Source: Membranipora membranacea (lineage: Eukaryota > Bryozoa > Gymnolaemata > Cheilostomatida > Membraniporidae). From it: a stretch of 64,000 bases of DNA. The number at the start of each line of letters is the position of its first letter. Within the stretch, counting starts at the first letter, position 1. The notes below the pieces were generated by a model. It saw only the letters and a list, made by a program, of their open reading frames with translations, was not told where the DNA came from and searched no databases. Shown here piece after piece: positions 37,501-50,149 of the stretch. Position numbers and translations under genes: made by a program. The stretch lies in NCBI GenBank assembly GCA_914767715.1, contig OU612066.1, positions 20,186,283 to 20,250,282 on the forward strand, read 5' to 3'.

Positions 37501-40500
37501 CCCCGATCACCAGAGGAAGGAAACCAGTGCAGACCTTGCCTTTTGCCAATGGTATTGAATTCAAATGATTTGTTGGCTGTACAGAGTCTCAACTGCGTCA
37601 CAGTGGTCATTCCATTAAAATAAGCAGTGATCGGGGAGGGGGGCGGATTGCATATAATATTACATGTGTGGGCTCTTTGAGTTGCAAGCATGTACTTCGC
37701 CTTAATTCAGGGTCAACCACTGACAACCATTGGTTATAGTGGTCTGTAGTTGGAGAGTAGAGAAATTGGTTACTGAGAGAAACTAGACCATTGCCAGCTT
37801 GCACACAATTGCAAAAGTTTCCCAAATGTAAATCTTCATCAATAGAATGGTGTATTCAAGTGTTGTAGAGGTACTAGCTCTCTAGAGTATAACGTTGGTT
37901 TCATTATTCGTCTTGTTAATTTGGGAAAAAAGTAGATAGGCCTAGATACAAGAAATGACTCCTTTTGATTGCAGATTTTTTTGTATTTTAGTCTACATTG
38001 TAAAGCAACACAGACCGCAGAATAGTACTGAGAACAGTACAATGAAGAAGAGAGTGTTTGGGTGGTTTATAGCAGATGTGATACAACTCGTAGTATCAAT
38101 AGTCGTTCAGCTTACTCAATTCAAACAGGTAAGCAGGCCTCAGCAAGAATTTTTCATTGAAACCGGCCAGTTAGTGTAATTAGGAGTTCAGTGACTATCG
38201 GAGTTGTGCTCTTTTTTTCATGGAGGGAACAACTCATTCCATCTCGCAACATCAAGTCACCTCTTCCCTATATTCCACCCTCCTTGCCACAGCTCATTAT
38301 CTTGAATGATCATTTTGGTTACAAATGTGCTGGCGTTATGTGCTGATCAAACCTGTAGATCGAGTGTTTCCATTCCAAGACACCAGATATAAAACTTCAC
38401 AAACTTCTTCACCAACGGCTGGCAAATCTGTTTCCATCATAGGGATTGTAGATTTAACCAGGTCTTTAAGTGTTGTGTTATTTGTTATTTGGCAACATGC
38501 TAGAATCAGGCTCTCAATGCAGAGAAAATTGAAGGGTCCAGGGATGAACCTTGTAGCAGCAAAGCCTTGTTATAAGACTGCAAATAATTTGAATGCAAAT
38601 AATGTACTTAGGACATTGGAATGTATTATATTCATACTTTATCACATCATCAACTAAATATTTGTTGCAGAGAATACAGGAGAAAGACTGATTCAGTATG
38701 GCATGATAATGGCAGAGTTACGCATCAGAACCTTTGGTGGTTTGAATTCTGTCCTGAGAAATCTTGATGTACCGAGTGAGTGTCTGAGTGTCAAATAGTT
38801 ACATTATTATGATTCATGATGGGTCTTGATATACTCTTCGCTACCCTGACGCAGTGATCATTTGTATTTGATTGTCCAAATCAAGGATACCATCGGTAGC
38901 CTAATTGGTAACCATATCTCATAATCATTGAAAGACCCCCCTCCCTCCCTTCACCTGCTATCTACCTTATCAACCTAATTAGTGGTTAACTAATTAGATT
39001 GATAAGGTAGATTGCAGGTGAAGGAAGGGGGGGGGGGGGTGAATGAAATGATAATGAAATCTGTCTCTTAAAGGATTCGCTTCTGGTGTCACCAGTAAAA
39101 TGGGAGGAACTTGAAATGTAGGCATTTATCACAGAACTTGTAATGGTTCTGGATCAAAGAAAGAAGAAATATGTCTTCATCCAACCAACTTAACATTATT
39201 GATGGCCAACCACCCAACCAACGCTGCTCCATATTGAAAAGTTTCCCCACTCCTGATTGCTAAAATGAATTATTCTGAGCCATGATTTTTGCGTCATATT
39301 GTGTACTCTGATCTAAACTTCAACAGTGCCTCTGTTAGAAGGGAATTAGGGGGGGGGGGGGGTTATTGTTCGAATATACCAAGTATATCAAATTGAGGAT
39401 ACTTTAGCCAGCGACACGTTGAAACCCTCCCCCTAATTTAGCCACAATCGCTCTGAAAGTATGACACGGTGATTGATATAAATTTTTCTTCTTTTCAGAC
39501 TATAATTGAGACTCATGGTGGTATAGAGCGGGCACCAGTCATGACACATCAAATATGCACCATGAGCACCTCCTCCGATAGTGAACTGTCACAAAAGTCA
39601 CAGTCTTATATCTGCGCAGCACTATGTTGTCACTGCACACTGTTGAATCGATAGATCACAAAGTAGTGCCACATAAACTTTCCCCATATGATAATTGAAA
39701 GGGATGGGCACATGCTCTCATTTTATCAAAGTTTCAAGCTGTTCAGTGTTCACATTTGTATTGATATATCAATTGACTTTAGGGCATTTCTTGCGCCTAC
39801 TGGTATTTTATTATCCTGTTGACAATCGCAGGAGGCCTTCTAGGGTTGTTGATTGTGAATGCCAATGTTTTGTGGGTTAACATATGCAAGAATAACATCT
39901 AAACCTTTTAGTATTTTCTACTGATTCAATTTTTTTTTGGACAGTTTATTGTTCTCACCTCGTCGATTATTCATAATTTTTCATTCCAATGCTTTGCATC
40001 CTATTCAGGTATCAGTGAACTTAAGTTCAATGCAGGTATTCCTACTGTGGATTAACATGTATATCAGTTATATTTAAGAGTACAATGAGTACGACTTGTT
40101 TTTTAAAATAAACAGCTTTCAATTCATTTCCAAAACATGATCAAAAGGTTCATCACTCGACAAATAGGCTGAGCACTAGGTTCATGTTGATGCACTGATC
40201 TTACATCTTGTCATATATCATTAGATAATACATTTGGTTGTCGTTGTCACTGAACTGTGTGGGTGAGTCCGGTTGAGGTTGGTGAGAGGGTCGGCCTACC
40301 TCTGTATGTCCGAAACAAGAAGTGTCATTTGTATAGCGCACACATACATATTGAGGTTTGATCACAGCAATGAACTCCCTCTTCATTGATCACAGAATGG
40401 TTTCTCAGGCATTGTGTTTAGCAATGGCAGGCAAATTTACAAGTCGGTTTATCCCTGTGTTAAGCTTCTTATGGCTCATAGAGGGTTGCAGTTAGGTGGG

Positions 40501-43460
40501 AATCGGTGCTGCTAGTACACATTTTTTGGTTAGTGAGGTCCAAGACTACTATCCTGGTTAGTAGTTAGTACAAGGCAGTTTAATAATTTTTAGAAATTAG
40601 TACAAAGCAGCTTACCAATTGATAGAGGTTTATAGTACGATGGCACTGCTTGCATAAACTTTGCTAATATTGAACCCTCCTTGCCATAATCATCACCATG
40701 GTAGTATCATTGCTCGTAAAGAGTTAGTTATTTTTTTATTTCTCATCTAAACAAAATTCCCTGTCCAGTGGTACAAATTATGACTCTGTAAGACCGGTGT
40801 GAGAGTATTTGTGTTCAGATATATACAAAATAAGTCTAGTTGTACACTTTTTTGTGTGTTTCAATACCTCATCAATCATTTCTGTTATTGCTGGGTGGTT
40901 AAAAGTTATATAGATAGATCAGGAATCTTGTTTAGAAGAAGTTTATTTAAACTTTCCTTCTACACCCCCTAGATTTTAAGATATATCAATTTTTACAACC
41001 CCTTATCATTTTTAGGAATTTGAACAAGAATAGCTAACAAGAGGGATTATATAGATGACACACTAAGGGTTAATCTACGCTCCTTGGGATTTTTTAGCGT
41101 GGATGGCTTTCATTAGCTGTTTGTTGGCTGAAGATGTTCTGGGCATGGAGCGCAAGCTCTGAATTTTATGGAATGTGGGTAGAGAGAAGCAAGGGTAAAT
41201 CAAACAGCTTCCCCTGTTACTTCTTGATCAAACAGACCTATAGTTCAATGACACAATAGAACTCGTTTGTACGGAATGTCTGATGGTCACTGTAAATTCT
41301 AAATATATCAATGCAGGCGATAATATTAAGCTGATAGCTTTGAAAGATTATCTGCTACAAGACTGTCCAGGCAATTATTTATCGCTCTAAATCTTAACTG
41401 ATGTAATGGCCCTACAAGCCCCTAATCTGGCAACCCAGCCGCCTGTCTAAGCTACCGGTCTCATATATAACAGAATAAATATCAGTGTGGGTATTCCTTT
41501 GGCAGGAATTTGTTGAAATGATTGGAACAAGGAGTAAAAGTACTCCTTGATTGGAACTCCAGACTATAGCTGCATTGCGGAAATCCTGTCGTAATGGTCG
41601 AAACTTCTAGGAAATGTATTTGGTAGACCACATGGAACTGATGCATCGATGTTGTTTTGCCCGATACTAGCCACATCACTCAATTACATGCAATTGATTT
41701 GAAATGAAATGTTAAAAAAATTAAACCTTTTTAGTTGAAAATTGTATTAATCTGAAGTAGGTTGGTGAAATCAGTCTTGATATTCATTGATAAACCTTTA
41801 GGTTGAAAGAACTTTCAACACACCAATCTTTTCAATGCATGCATTCAATGGCTACAATGTACAGTTCAATCTGCCTGATCACTTTCAATGGGATTAGCTT
41901 ATTGAATTGAACAAGATTCTCAGTGTCTATTTGCCAATTGTTTACCTTTTACTTGACATCAACATCTTAGCCAAGCAGCTGAGTTCAAGCATAATTGGAT
42001 GTATTGCTGTTATCCAAGTTGATTACCCATGAAGCCATAATCAAGATAAGCCAGTCAGAATGTTAATTTTGTTGACATTGGCATTCATAGGCAACCTGTA
42101 CAGAACTTAAAGGTACCAGTAGATTTAAAAATGGTTAACCCTTTGGGTAAACACACAGATTATCGTAATGAGCTAGCAGCAGTTTATCAAGAGTTGAGCC
42201 AGATACAACCACTGTATGTTTTGTCTGGCTCAGCTCTTGAAGTTGACCAAGTAGCAGAGGAAAATCAATGAAACATGGTTGCAAATACCGGATAATAAGG
42301 GCGCAAGAGATTTTTTTGCAAAGCAATCTCATTTTTGGCATAGTTACTCTGTACTATGATGAGCTTGGAAGCAGAGTTTGGTGAAATAATTTGATGAAAA
42401 TATACAAATGGAATTTGGTCAACCATCTAGCATTTTTCATAAAAGGTTAAAACTTCCCGCCCCCTCACTCTTCTGTCAAAGAATGATCATGATTGTACTT
42501 TCACCAAAACAACCACCATTGTAAACATGTACATTCGCAAAATTAAAAACTCATCGCATTCATTATCAGCAGCAAAAGACAGGAAGTTAGGTCAGCTTAC
42601 GATGACATCCTGTCTCTCTAATTCCACAAGTGTGTCATGATGACTTGTTACAAGTGCAATGGAATGTGTGTGTAGGATTAACTACCAGCGACAATTAATT
42701 CGATAATTAAAAATTTTGACAAGGAATATTGAGGTAATTAAGTCATTATGCCTGTTAAAGGCTAACCTCCCTGCTTGTGGCACACAAGCTGACAGCTTAA
42801 AATGTATTACTGTAAACGTTGTTGTCTTGTCACTAGCATTTAAATACTATCTGTACTAGTGCCAACACCTGCTAGGGAACTACCATCCAAGAGTGAGAGA
42901 GAAAAATGCCACAATTGCTTCCTGTACACCATATAACTGAGATGGCTGGGAATGATAAAGTTTAACATCAAGAGCTCCTTTGTAGACAGGTAATGACTGT
43001 ATACCAGGTTTACAATAGATTTACCTTTGCCTCACTCTACCCACATACCATAGCATTCAGAGCTAAATCCTTGCTCAGAGCCATTCAATCTCAAAAATCC
43101 CAAGGAGCGTAGATTAAGACTATGCCAATAATCAGTATTAATACTGCATGCTTTGACACCAAGTATGTTTTCTAGCATCAGTCAGCATATTTTCGGTAGT
43201 TCTGTGGAGAATATGGCCTCATTCGCATATCACTTTTCTCCACTTAGGCATGTAGGGCGATTAATACAAAGTAGATCCTCGCTCAACTGGTGAGCGATGT
43301 TGTACTTTTTTATTAGTAGCAAAGTTTTGTGATAATTCTGCTAGCATAATTTAGCTGATGTATTCTATTTATGCAGTTGCTGCCTACATTCTCAGATTGC
43401 ACAAGATATAGCTTAGGGTGGGCCTACAGTACAACACAGAAGATTTGAACATAGGTATTT
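34517..43460 (+). repeat. 8.9-kb direct duplication, second copy
   Basis: Continues from the first copy with offset 8947, then 8946 after the G-run difference. Beyond 43460 the right arm goes on to its outer end at 43758, which the first copy lacks. The left arm here lacks the outer stretch of about 290 bases. Confidence 0.9.
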
Positions 43461-43761
43461 TGTCGGCTCATCATACTCAATACTAAGAGTTTTCTGTGCT
43501 TACAAAAATTGTGAGGAGGACAATTCGAATGGAATGCTTTCATTGTAGCAGCTAACTTGCTTGGTCATCTAAATACAAACTCATTGAATACAATGTCAAT
43601 CCAATTATATAATATTGACTAGAACTGGGCTAGAGCTGTAAAGGATTATACTATAACAATACAATAGCAATAATGAATGTAGTTTATTTGGCAGGCAGGG
43701 TTAATTATACGATAATGTTGCTGGTTGGGTAATGATATGTGGGGCATGAAACTCAGTGTAT

Positions 43762-45445
43762 GTCCTGAAAATCTGAGGTCTGTAGCTCAATAATTGCTTA
43801 TTATGCCAGCTACAAAAGAAGCTTTCTCTAAAGCATCACAAATCAGTAAAATAATGTGTAGGCACATTTTCTTTTTAGCAGCAGCATGGCTTCGAATGGT
43901 CTGACACCACAAAATTTTATATCATTGGATTGCTCATCTTCTGAGGAACACAGTGGTTACTTTCTTTAGTAAACAAGGAAAAGATCTATTAACATATCGA
44001 AAGCTTTATGGAAAACAGTTAAAAAATGATATAAATTGCTGCCCTGCTGCCGGCTTATGTATGCAATTATTCCACTTTCATGGGGGCAAAGAAATTCACA
44101 GTTTGTGAGTGTGTCCTGAAAATCTGAGGTCTGAAGCTCAATAATTGCTTATGCCAGCTACAAAAGAAGCTTTCTCTAAAGCATCACAAATCAGTAAAAT
44201 AATGTGTAGGCACATTTTATTTTGAGCAGCAGCATGGCTTCGAATGGTCTGACACCACAAATTTTTATATCATTGGATTGCTCATCTTCTGAGGAACACA
44301 GTGGTTATTTTTTTTAGTAAACAAGGAAAATATCTACCAACATATCGAAAGCTTTATGGAAAATAGGTAAAAATTATATTAATTGCTGCCCTGCTGCCGG
44401 CTTATGTATGAAATTATTCCACTTTCATGGGGGGCAAAGAAATACACAGTTTGTGAGTGTGTCCTGAAAATCTGAGGTCTGTAGCTCGATATTTTCTTAT
44501 GCCAGCTACAAAAGAAGCTTTTTCTAAAGCATCACAAATCAGTAAAACAATGTGTAGCCAAATTATCTTTTGAGCAGCAGCATAACTTCTAAAGGTCTGA
44601 CAGCACAAATTTTTATACCATTGGATTCCTCATCTCCCGAGGAACATAGTGTTAATTTTTTTAGTAAAACAGGAAAACATCTTTTTCCAACATTTCAAGA
44701 GCTTTAGTGAAAACAGTTTGAAAATGATAAAATTGCTGCCCTGCTGCCGGCATATATATGCAACTACTCCATTTTCATGGCGGGCATTTTTTGAGTATGA
44801 TCTGAAAATCTGAGGTCTGTAGCTCGACAACTTATTTTGTTTGCAACAAAAAAGGATTCCGCTTTACAATCATTATCATTTATAGCCATATTGAGAGTTT
44901 AAAAAATTTGGCACCAACTCGAACCCAGAGCTCTGCGTTGACGAAATAGAGAATTATCCACTGAGCTACACAGACATGTTGTATCAAAATAAGAGTGTCT
45001 GCCTTAAATTCAGTGGAGCATGAATTCTGTATTACAATAATTACATTACATTACTGATGATGAATACACACACAATCAGCATATTTGTGCACAGCTAAAT
45101 CATCGCAAATCAATAAAATAATGTAGAAGCGCATTTTCTTTTGAGCAGCAGCATGGCTTCAAATGGTCTGACACCACAAATTTTTATATCATTGGATTGC
45201 TCATCTTCTGAGGAACATAGTGGTTATTTTCTTTAGTAAACAAGGAAAATATCTACCAACATATCGAAAGCTTTACGGAAAACGGTTAAAAAATGATATA
45301 AATTGCTGCCCTGCTGCCGGCTTATGTATGCAATTATTCCACTTTCATGGGGGGCAAAGAAATACACAGTTTGTGAGTGTGTCCTGAAAATTTGAGGTCT
45401 GCAGCTTGATAAGTTTTTATGCCAGCCACAAAAGAAGTTTTTCGC
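43762..45445 (+). repeat. Tandem array, unit about 340-350 bp
   Basis: The landmark CCTGAAAATCTGAGGTCTG recurs at 43762, 44113, 44461, 44799 (diverged) and 45381 (diverged), giving units of 351, 348 and 338 bases. Each unit includes GCAGCAGCATGGCTTC, a CATTGGATTGCTCATC block, CTGCCCTGCTGCCGGC and CCACTTTCATGG. The fourth unit is interrupted by tRNA-derived sequence (44905-44975) and unrelated bases to about 45095. The array starts directly after the outer end of the long-arm element. Confidence 0.85.
44909..44970 (-). repeat. tRNA-derived sequence followed by T-run
   Basis: On the minus strand: A box TAGCTCAGTGG, B box GGTTCGAGTTGG, GTGCCA, then six T's, a Pol III terminator pattern. The T stem (CTGGG against TGGTG) and D stem are broken, so a working tRNA is unlikely. 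It lies inside the tandem array. Confidence 0.5.
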
Positions 45446-45530
45446 TTTATAATTTATATGACTTTTGGCCTTTTCGAGATGTGGAGATAACTCGGGTTCA
45501 CAAAATTACCTTATATGCCCTGAGAACTGT
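45446..45530. other. Short spacer, nothing recognised
   Basis: The tandem array fades out and the long-arm element interior begins near 45530. Confidence 0.3.
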
Positions 45531-48500
45531 ACATTGTAGCCATTAATTGAACTTTATGGTATACGGGTAGAGAGAAGCATGAGTAAATCAAACAGGCCTA
45601 TCATTCAATGACACAATAGAACTCGTTTGTACAGAATGTCTGGTGGTCACTGTAAATTCTAAATTTATCAATGCAGCCGATAATAATAATCTGAGAGCTT
45701 TGAAAGATTATCTTCCAAGAGGCTGTCCAGGCAATAATTTACCACTTTAAAATTTAACAGCTGTAATGGCCCTGCAAGCCCCTAATCTGAATTTGTTGAA
45801 ATGATTGGAATTTCAGGTTGATAGAACCTTTAACATACCAAACTCTTTGATGCATGCAATTAATGGCTACAATGTACAGTTTAATCTGCCTGATTATTTT
45901 CAATGAAATTAGCTTATTATTGAATGCGAACAAGATTCTCACAGTGTCTATTTGCCAATTGTTTACCTTTCACTTGACATCAACATCTTAAGCTGTAGCT
46001 CCACGTAACGATGTAATCACAGGCCGATGGCATGTCTAGACATGCTCGGCCGGTCTCACACTGCTACACATGCCTATGAGTTAGTACTCGATGGTCTAGT
46101 GAGTCATAGTGGGGTAATAAATCAGGTGCCTAGATTGACCAATGAACTCCCTCAGTTCAATCGATTGACCAATGATATTTAATGGGCGTGTTAACAAATG
46201 ACCGGATATAGATGTCATATTAAATCCGGGTCTTTGTCACTTTGAATCTTCACCAAATAAAATTTCAGTCTTCTGTAAAATTGATTTTCCTATGCTATAC
46301 CATGGATGTCATGTCAGGACAGCTTCCATTTCCAAGTGATACAGCTATTACCTTCCATATTTTCACTACAGCACCACTCCTATCTTTGTAGTTATGGTCT
46401 ATTTTATCGTAAATAGGAGGATGTGATTTAACTACAGATATTATCAACTCCTCCATTTTTGATAGCCTGTCACGATTTGATAGATGACGTGTTTAACCGC
46501 GTAATTATTGAAGCAAGCAATCAACAACCAATCAGCATAGAGGATCGTCTAGATCGCTCGGGCAAAAGACCAACAAGTTCGATGTCCACTTAACACGAGT
46601 AATCACTCGTGCAGATCCACCGATTAACCACTCGTGACCCCAAATCGATGTAAAAATCGTGTCATGTAGCCATAGCTTTAGCCAAGCATAATTGGATGTA
46701 TTGTTGGTATCCAAGTTATTTACCCATGAAGTCATAATCAAGATAAGCCAGTAAGAATGTTAATTTTGTTTACACTGGCATTCATAGGTGACCTTCAGAG
46801 AACTTATAAGGTACCAGTAGATTTAAAAATTGACAACCCTGTGGATAAACACTCAGATTATCATATAATGCTGGCTCAACTCTTGAAGTTGACCAAGAAG
46901 CGCGGAAAATCAATGAAACTTTTTTGTAAATACTGGAGAATAAGGGCGCCAGAGAATTTAAGGTTTTTTTGCGAGGCAATCTCATTTTTGGCATAATAAC
47001 TCTGTACAATGACGATCTTTGAAGCAGAGTTTGGTGAAATAATTTGATAAAAATATACAAATGGAATTTGGACAATTATCTAGTATTTTGCATAAAATGT
47101 TACTACTTCCCGCCCCCTCACTCTTCCGTCAAAGAATGATCATGATTGCACTTACACCCAAACAACCATCATTATAATAATGAATATTCGCAAAATTAAA
47201 AACTCACCGCATTCATTATCAGCAGCAAAAGACATGAAGTTAGGTCAGCTTACAATGACTCCTGTCTCTCTGATTCCACAAGTGTCATGATGACTTTCTA
47301 CAATTGCAATGGAATGTGTATGAAGGATTAACAAACAGTGTTAATTATACTTAATTGGACAATTAAAAATTTTGACAACAAGGATATCAAGGTAGTTATG
47401 TAACTATGCCTGTTATTGGCCAACCTCCCTGCTTGTGGCACTCAAGCTGACAGATTAAAATTTATTACATTAAACGGTGTTGCCACTAATCTATCATTTT
47501 AATACTATCTGTACTAGTGCCGACACCTACTAGGGGACTACCATCCAAGAGTGGGAGAGAACTATGCCAAAATTGTTTCCTGTACACCATATAACTGAGA
47601 TGGCTGAGAATGATATAGTATAACATCAAGAGCTCCTTTGTAGACAGGTAATGAATATATACCATGCTTACGATAGTTGATTTACCTTTGCCTCCCTCAG
47701 CCCACATACCATAACATTCAGAGCTATCTCCATGCTCAGAGCATATTTTGCTAACAAATAGAAATAGCTGAAAGTCATTCACCCTCGATAATCACAATGA
47801 GCGTAGTTTAGACTATGCCAATACTTGCCGTGACACCAAGTTTGAGTTTTTTTTAGCATCAGTCAGCATATTTTCAGTGGTCAGTGGTTCTGCGGAAAAT
47901 ATGGCCTCCTTCACATATCACTTCTCTCCACTTAGGCATGTAGGACAGTTGATACAAAGTAATTCCTTGCTCATCTGGTGAGCAATTTTGTACATTTTTA
48001 TTAGTAGCAAAGTTTTCTGAAAATTCTGCTAGCATAGTTTAGCTGATGTTTTTTATTTATGCAGTTGCTGCCAATATTCACAGATTGCACAAAATATAAT
48101 GTAGGGTATGGTACAACACAGAAGAGTTGAACATAAGTATTTTGTCGGGTCATCATACTCATTACTAAGAGTTTTCTGTGCTTAAAAATATTGTGAGCCA
48201 GCATTTCGAATGGAATGCTTTCAATTTTTATCATAATGAAATGAAAAGAAAAGATTTGCCCCGGCAGGGATTTCAACCTGGGCCTCCCGCAATATAGATT
48301 TTGATGCTACCTTGCACAGCAATATCTATTCATTACAGCATATCTTGGTCCTGGTCATCTAAATACAAACTCATTGAATACAATGTCAATCCAATTGTAT
48401 GATATTTACTAGAACTGTAAAGGCTTAAACTATGACTATACAATAGCAATAATGAAAGTAATTTATTTAGCAGGCAGGGTTAATTACACAATAATGGTTG

Positions 48501-48580
48501 CTGGTTGGGTAATGATATATAGGTCAGTTTCTGACAATTCTAGAATTGTACAGAATTGTCAGACAATTCTTGGGTATGAA
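45531..48580. mobile_element. Right half of another long-arm element copy (E4)
   Basis: 45531-45850 matches the interior next to the right arm (compare 32200-32910). 45850-45990 and 46681-48580 match the right arm outward to GACAATTCTTGGGTATGAA. The left half is absent. A MITE (45991-46677) and the 5.9-kb element (from 48581) are inserted in it. 46690-47035 is also the counterpart of 4070-4410 in the first array unit, so this copy was already present when the units duplicated. Confidence 0.7.
45991..46677. mobile_element. PIF/Harbinger-like MITE, TTA target duplication
   Basis: The 687-bp insert starts AGCTGTAGCTCCACGTAACG. The reverse complement of its end is AGCTATGGCTACATGACACG (about 16 of 22 matching). 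TTA flanks it at 45988-45990 and 46678-46680. Intact arm copies (for example 33000-33030 and 27210-27235) show CATCAACATCTTAGCCAAGC with a single TTA. A 3-bp TTA/TAA duplication is typical of PIF/Harbinger. No coding capacity seen. Confidence 0.7.
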
Positions 48581-50149
48581 CATAGACCTACTAATAATAA
48601 ACCTGGACAGGTGACAGATATAGAGCTTATACAGTGAGCAGTGAGGCCTATAATAACTGGAATTCCCCAATGACACAACGTTACTGTGCTGTGCACAGTG
48701 CATGCTGCAATGAATGGTTTTACTATATGAGCGTGACTGATTATTAGCTTTAATGGCATTTTTTCTCATAGAGATAACGTAGACCGATGCCTACAAGTTA
48801 ATTTTATCTGAACGGTGATGTACCAAGCGACGCCATAGTCTCTGAATATTTTCTCTAGCTTAAATATTGAATGAGATACAACCATTAGAAGTCCGCAATA
48901 TCTGTAAACGTTGATACATTATAGCAAGGAGCAACAGTGAAGATAAATAATGTGTCTTGTATTGGTTGTAAAAATAAATGAGAAGTCTTATTCTTCTCAG
49001 TTCATTAAAAGTATTGGCTGAATTTAGTGATTATCTCCTCCTGACCGAACTTTGAACTTCACTCTAGGGAAGTGTATTTATCATAGGTGAATTAGACCCA
49101 CATGTAATTATGCATTATACCAATATAAACCCAATGAGCAACAATAATATTCAAAAAAATATTATTTCTCAAAGAAATCTACAAAAAACAGCCTTTACTA
49201 ACAAGGTAATGTATCGCAAACCTACTTCCAATAGTCTGATTTCTTCCAAAATTTTTTTGGTCGTTGAGAATAGGGCTGTCCAAAAATGCCGATTTTTGCA
49301 TCATTGTAAATTGCATACAAGCAAAATGTAACATGTATATCTATTTTTTAAAAGTATGCCTGATGTATGCTAACGATTGCGCAACACGCCAGAGACCTTA
49401 GCCTTTGATATACTCTCTTTGTCTAAACAAAGCCCCATCTATAACAAGCGTTCAATTCAATCAATGTATGAGGTACAATAGTCATTTTTCCCAAATGCCA
49501 CAAGTACAATTATAATCCACTACAGTTTGCCTAATACTGTTAATACCAAAGACTATGAATTTTTAATACTACATTTTACAAAATATTCTGATTATAAAAT
49601 AAATTATTGATGGTGCTGATTCGATTCGAGTAATTTAGCAGAAAATCTCATCATTCAACATCAAATGTGGAAATGAGTCTTGGGCACAATTGGTCTTGTT
49701 TGGTTTCCCATCTTATTTCAGTGTTTAATATCTCAACAAGATTTTTTATTCATGTGTAGTTAAGTTGTAATTTCCATGTATACTGGTATATAGGTTAGCT
49801 CACCTTTGTCAAACAACAGATTGTCGGGGAAAGTGCGTGAGTTTTATACTATTAAATTGACTTGCTCCACGACCAGTAGAGCCTCCCTGAGTCAAGCACA
49901 GCAAGCCAGTGATACCATGACGTGAATGGTTATTAATATTATTATAATCTCATATGACATATGCCTCCACAATATATTGACTCTGTCGGTCCGAAAAGAT
50001 CTTCCTTGTACTTTTGTGATGGCTTATTTAGTCAAACGGCAATGCATCTTTAAATTTAGAAATTGTGGCTAAATAGATTATATTTTAGTTGCTTCGATTA
50101 TTTATTAATGCAGAAAGCATGCTAAGAAGAATGAAATTGATTTAAGAGT

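Larger units (their letters stand above)
25282..43758. mobile_element. Composite long-inverted-arm element (E2/E3)
   Basis: Outer ends are ..CTGCGTTTCATACCC.. at 25282 and the inverse ..GGGGCATGAAACTCAGTG at 43741-43758. The left arm runs 25282 to about 27318 and the right arm, as reverse complement, about 41859-43758, each about 1.9-2.0 kb. Near each end is a palindrome TACAATTCTAGAATTGT-like block. The interior has been duplicated in tandem (25570-34514 and 34517-43460), so the original element was about 9.5 kb. I find no transposase I can name. CACTG termini recall CACTA/CMC or Transib groups, but no diagnostic target duplication is visible. Confidence 0.65.

Noticed and set aside
43762-45445. 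CRISPR-like array
   Set aside because: The units repeat over their whole length without unique spacers, and the DNA is eukaryotic; this is an ordinary tandem repeat.
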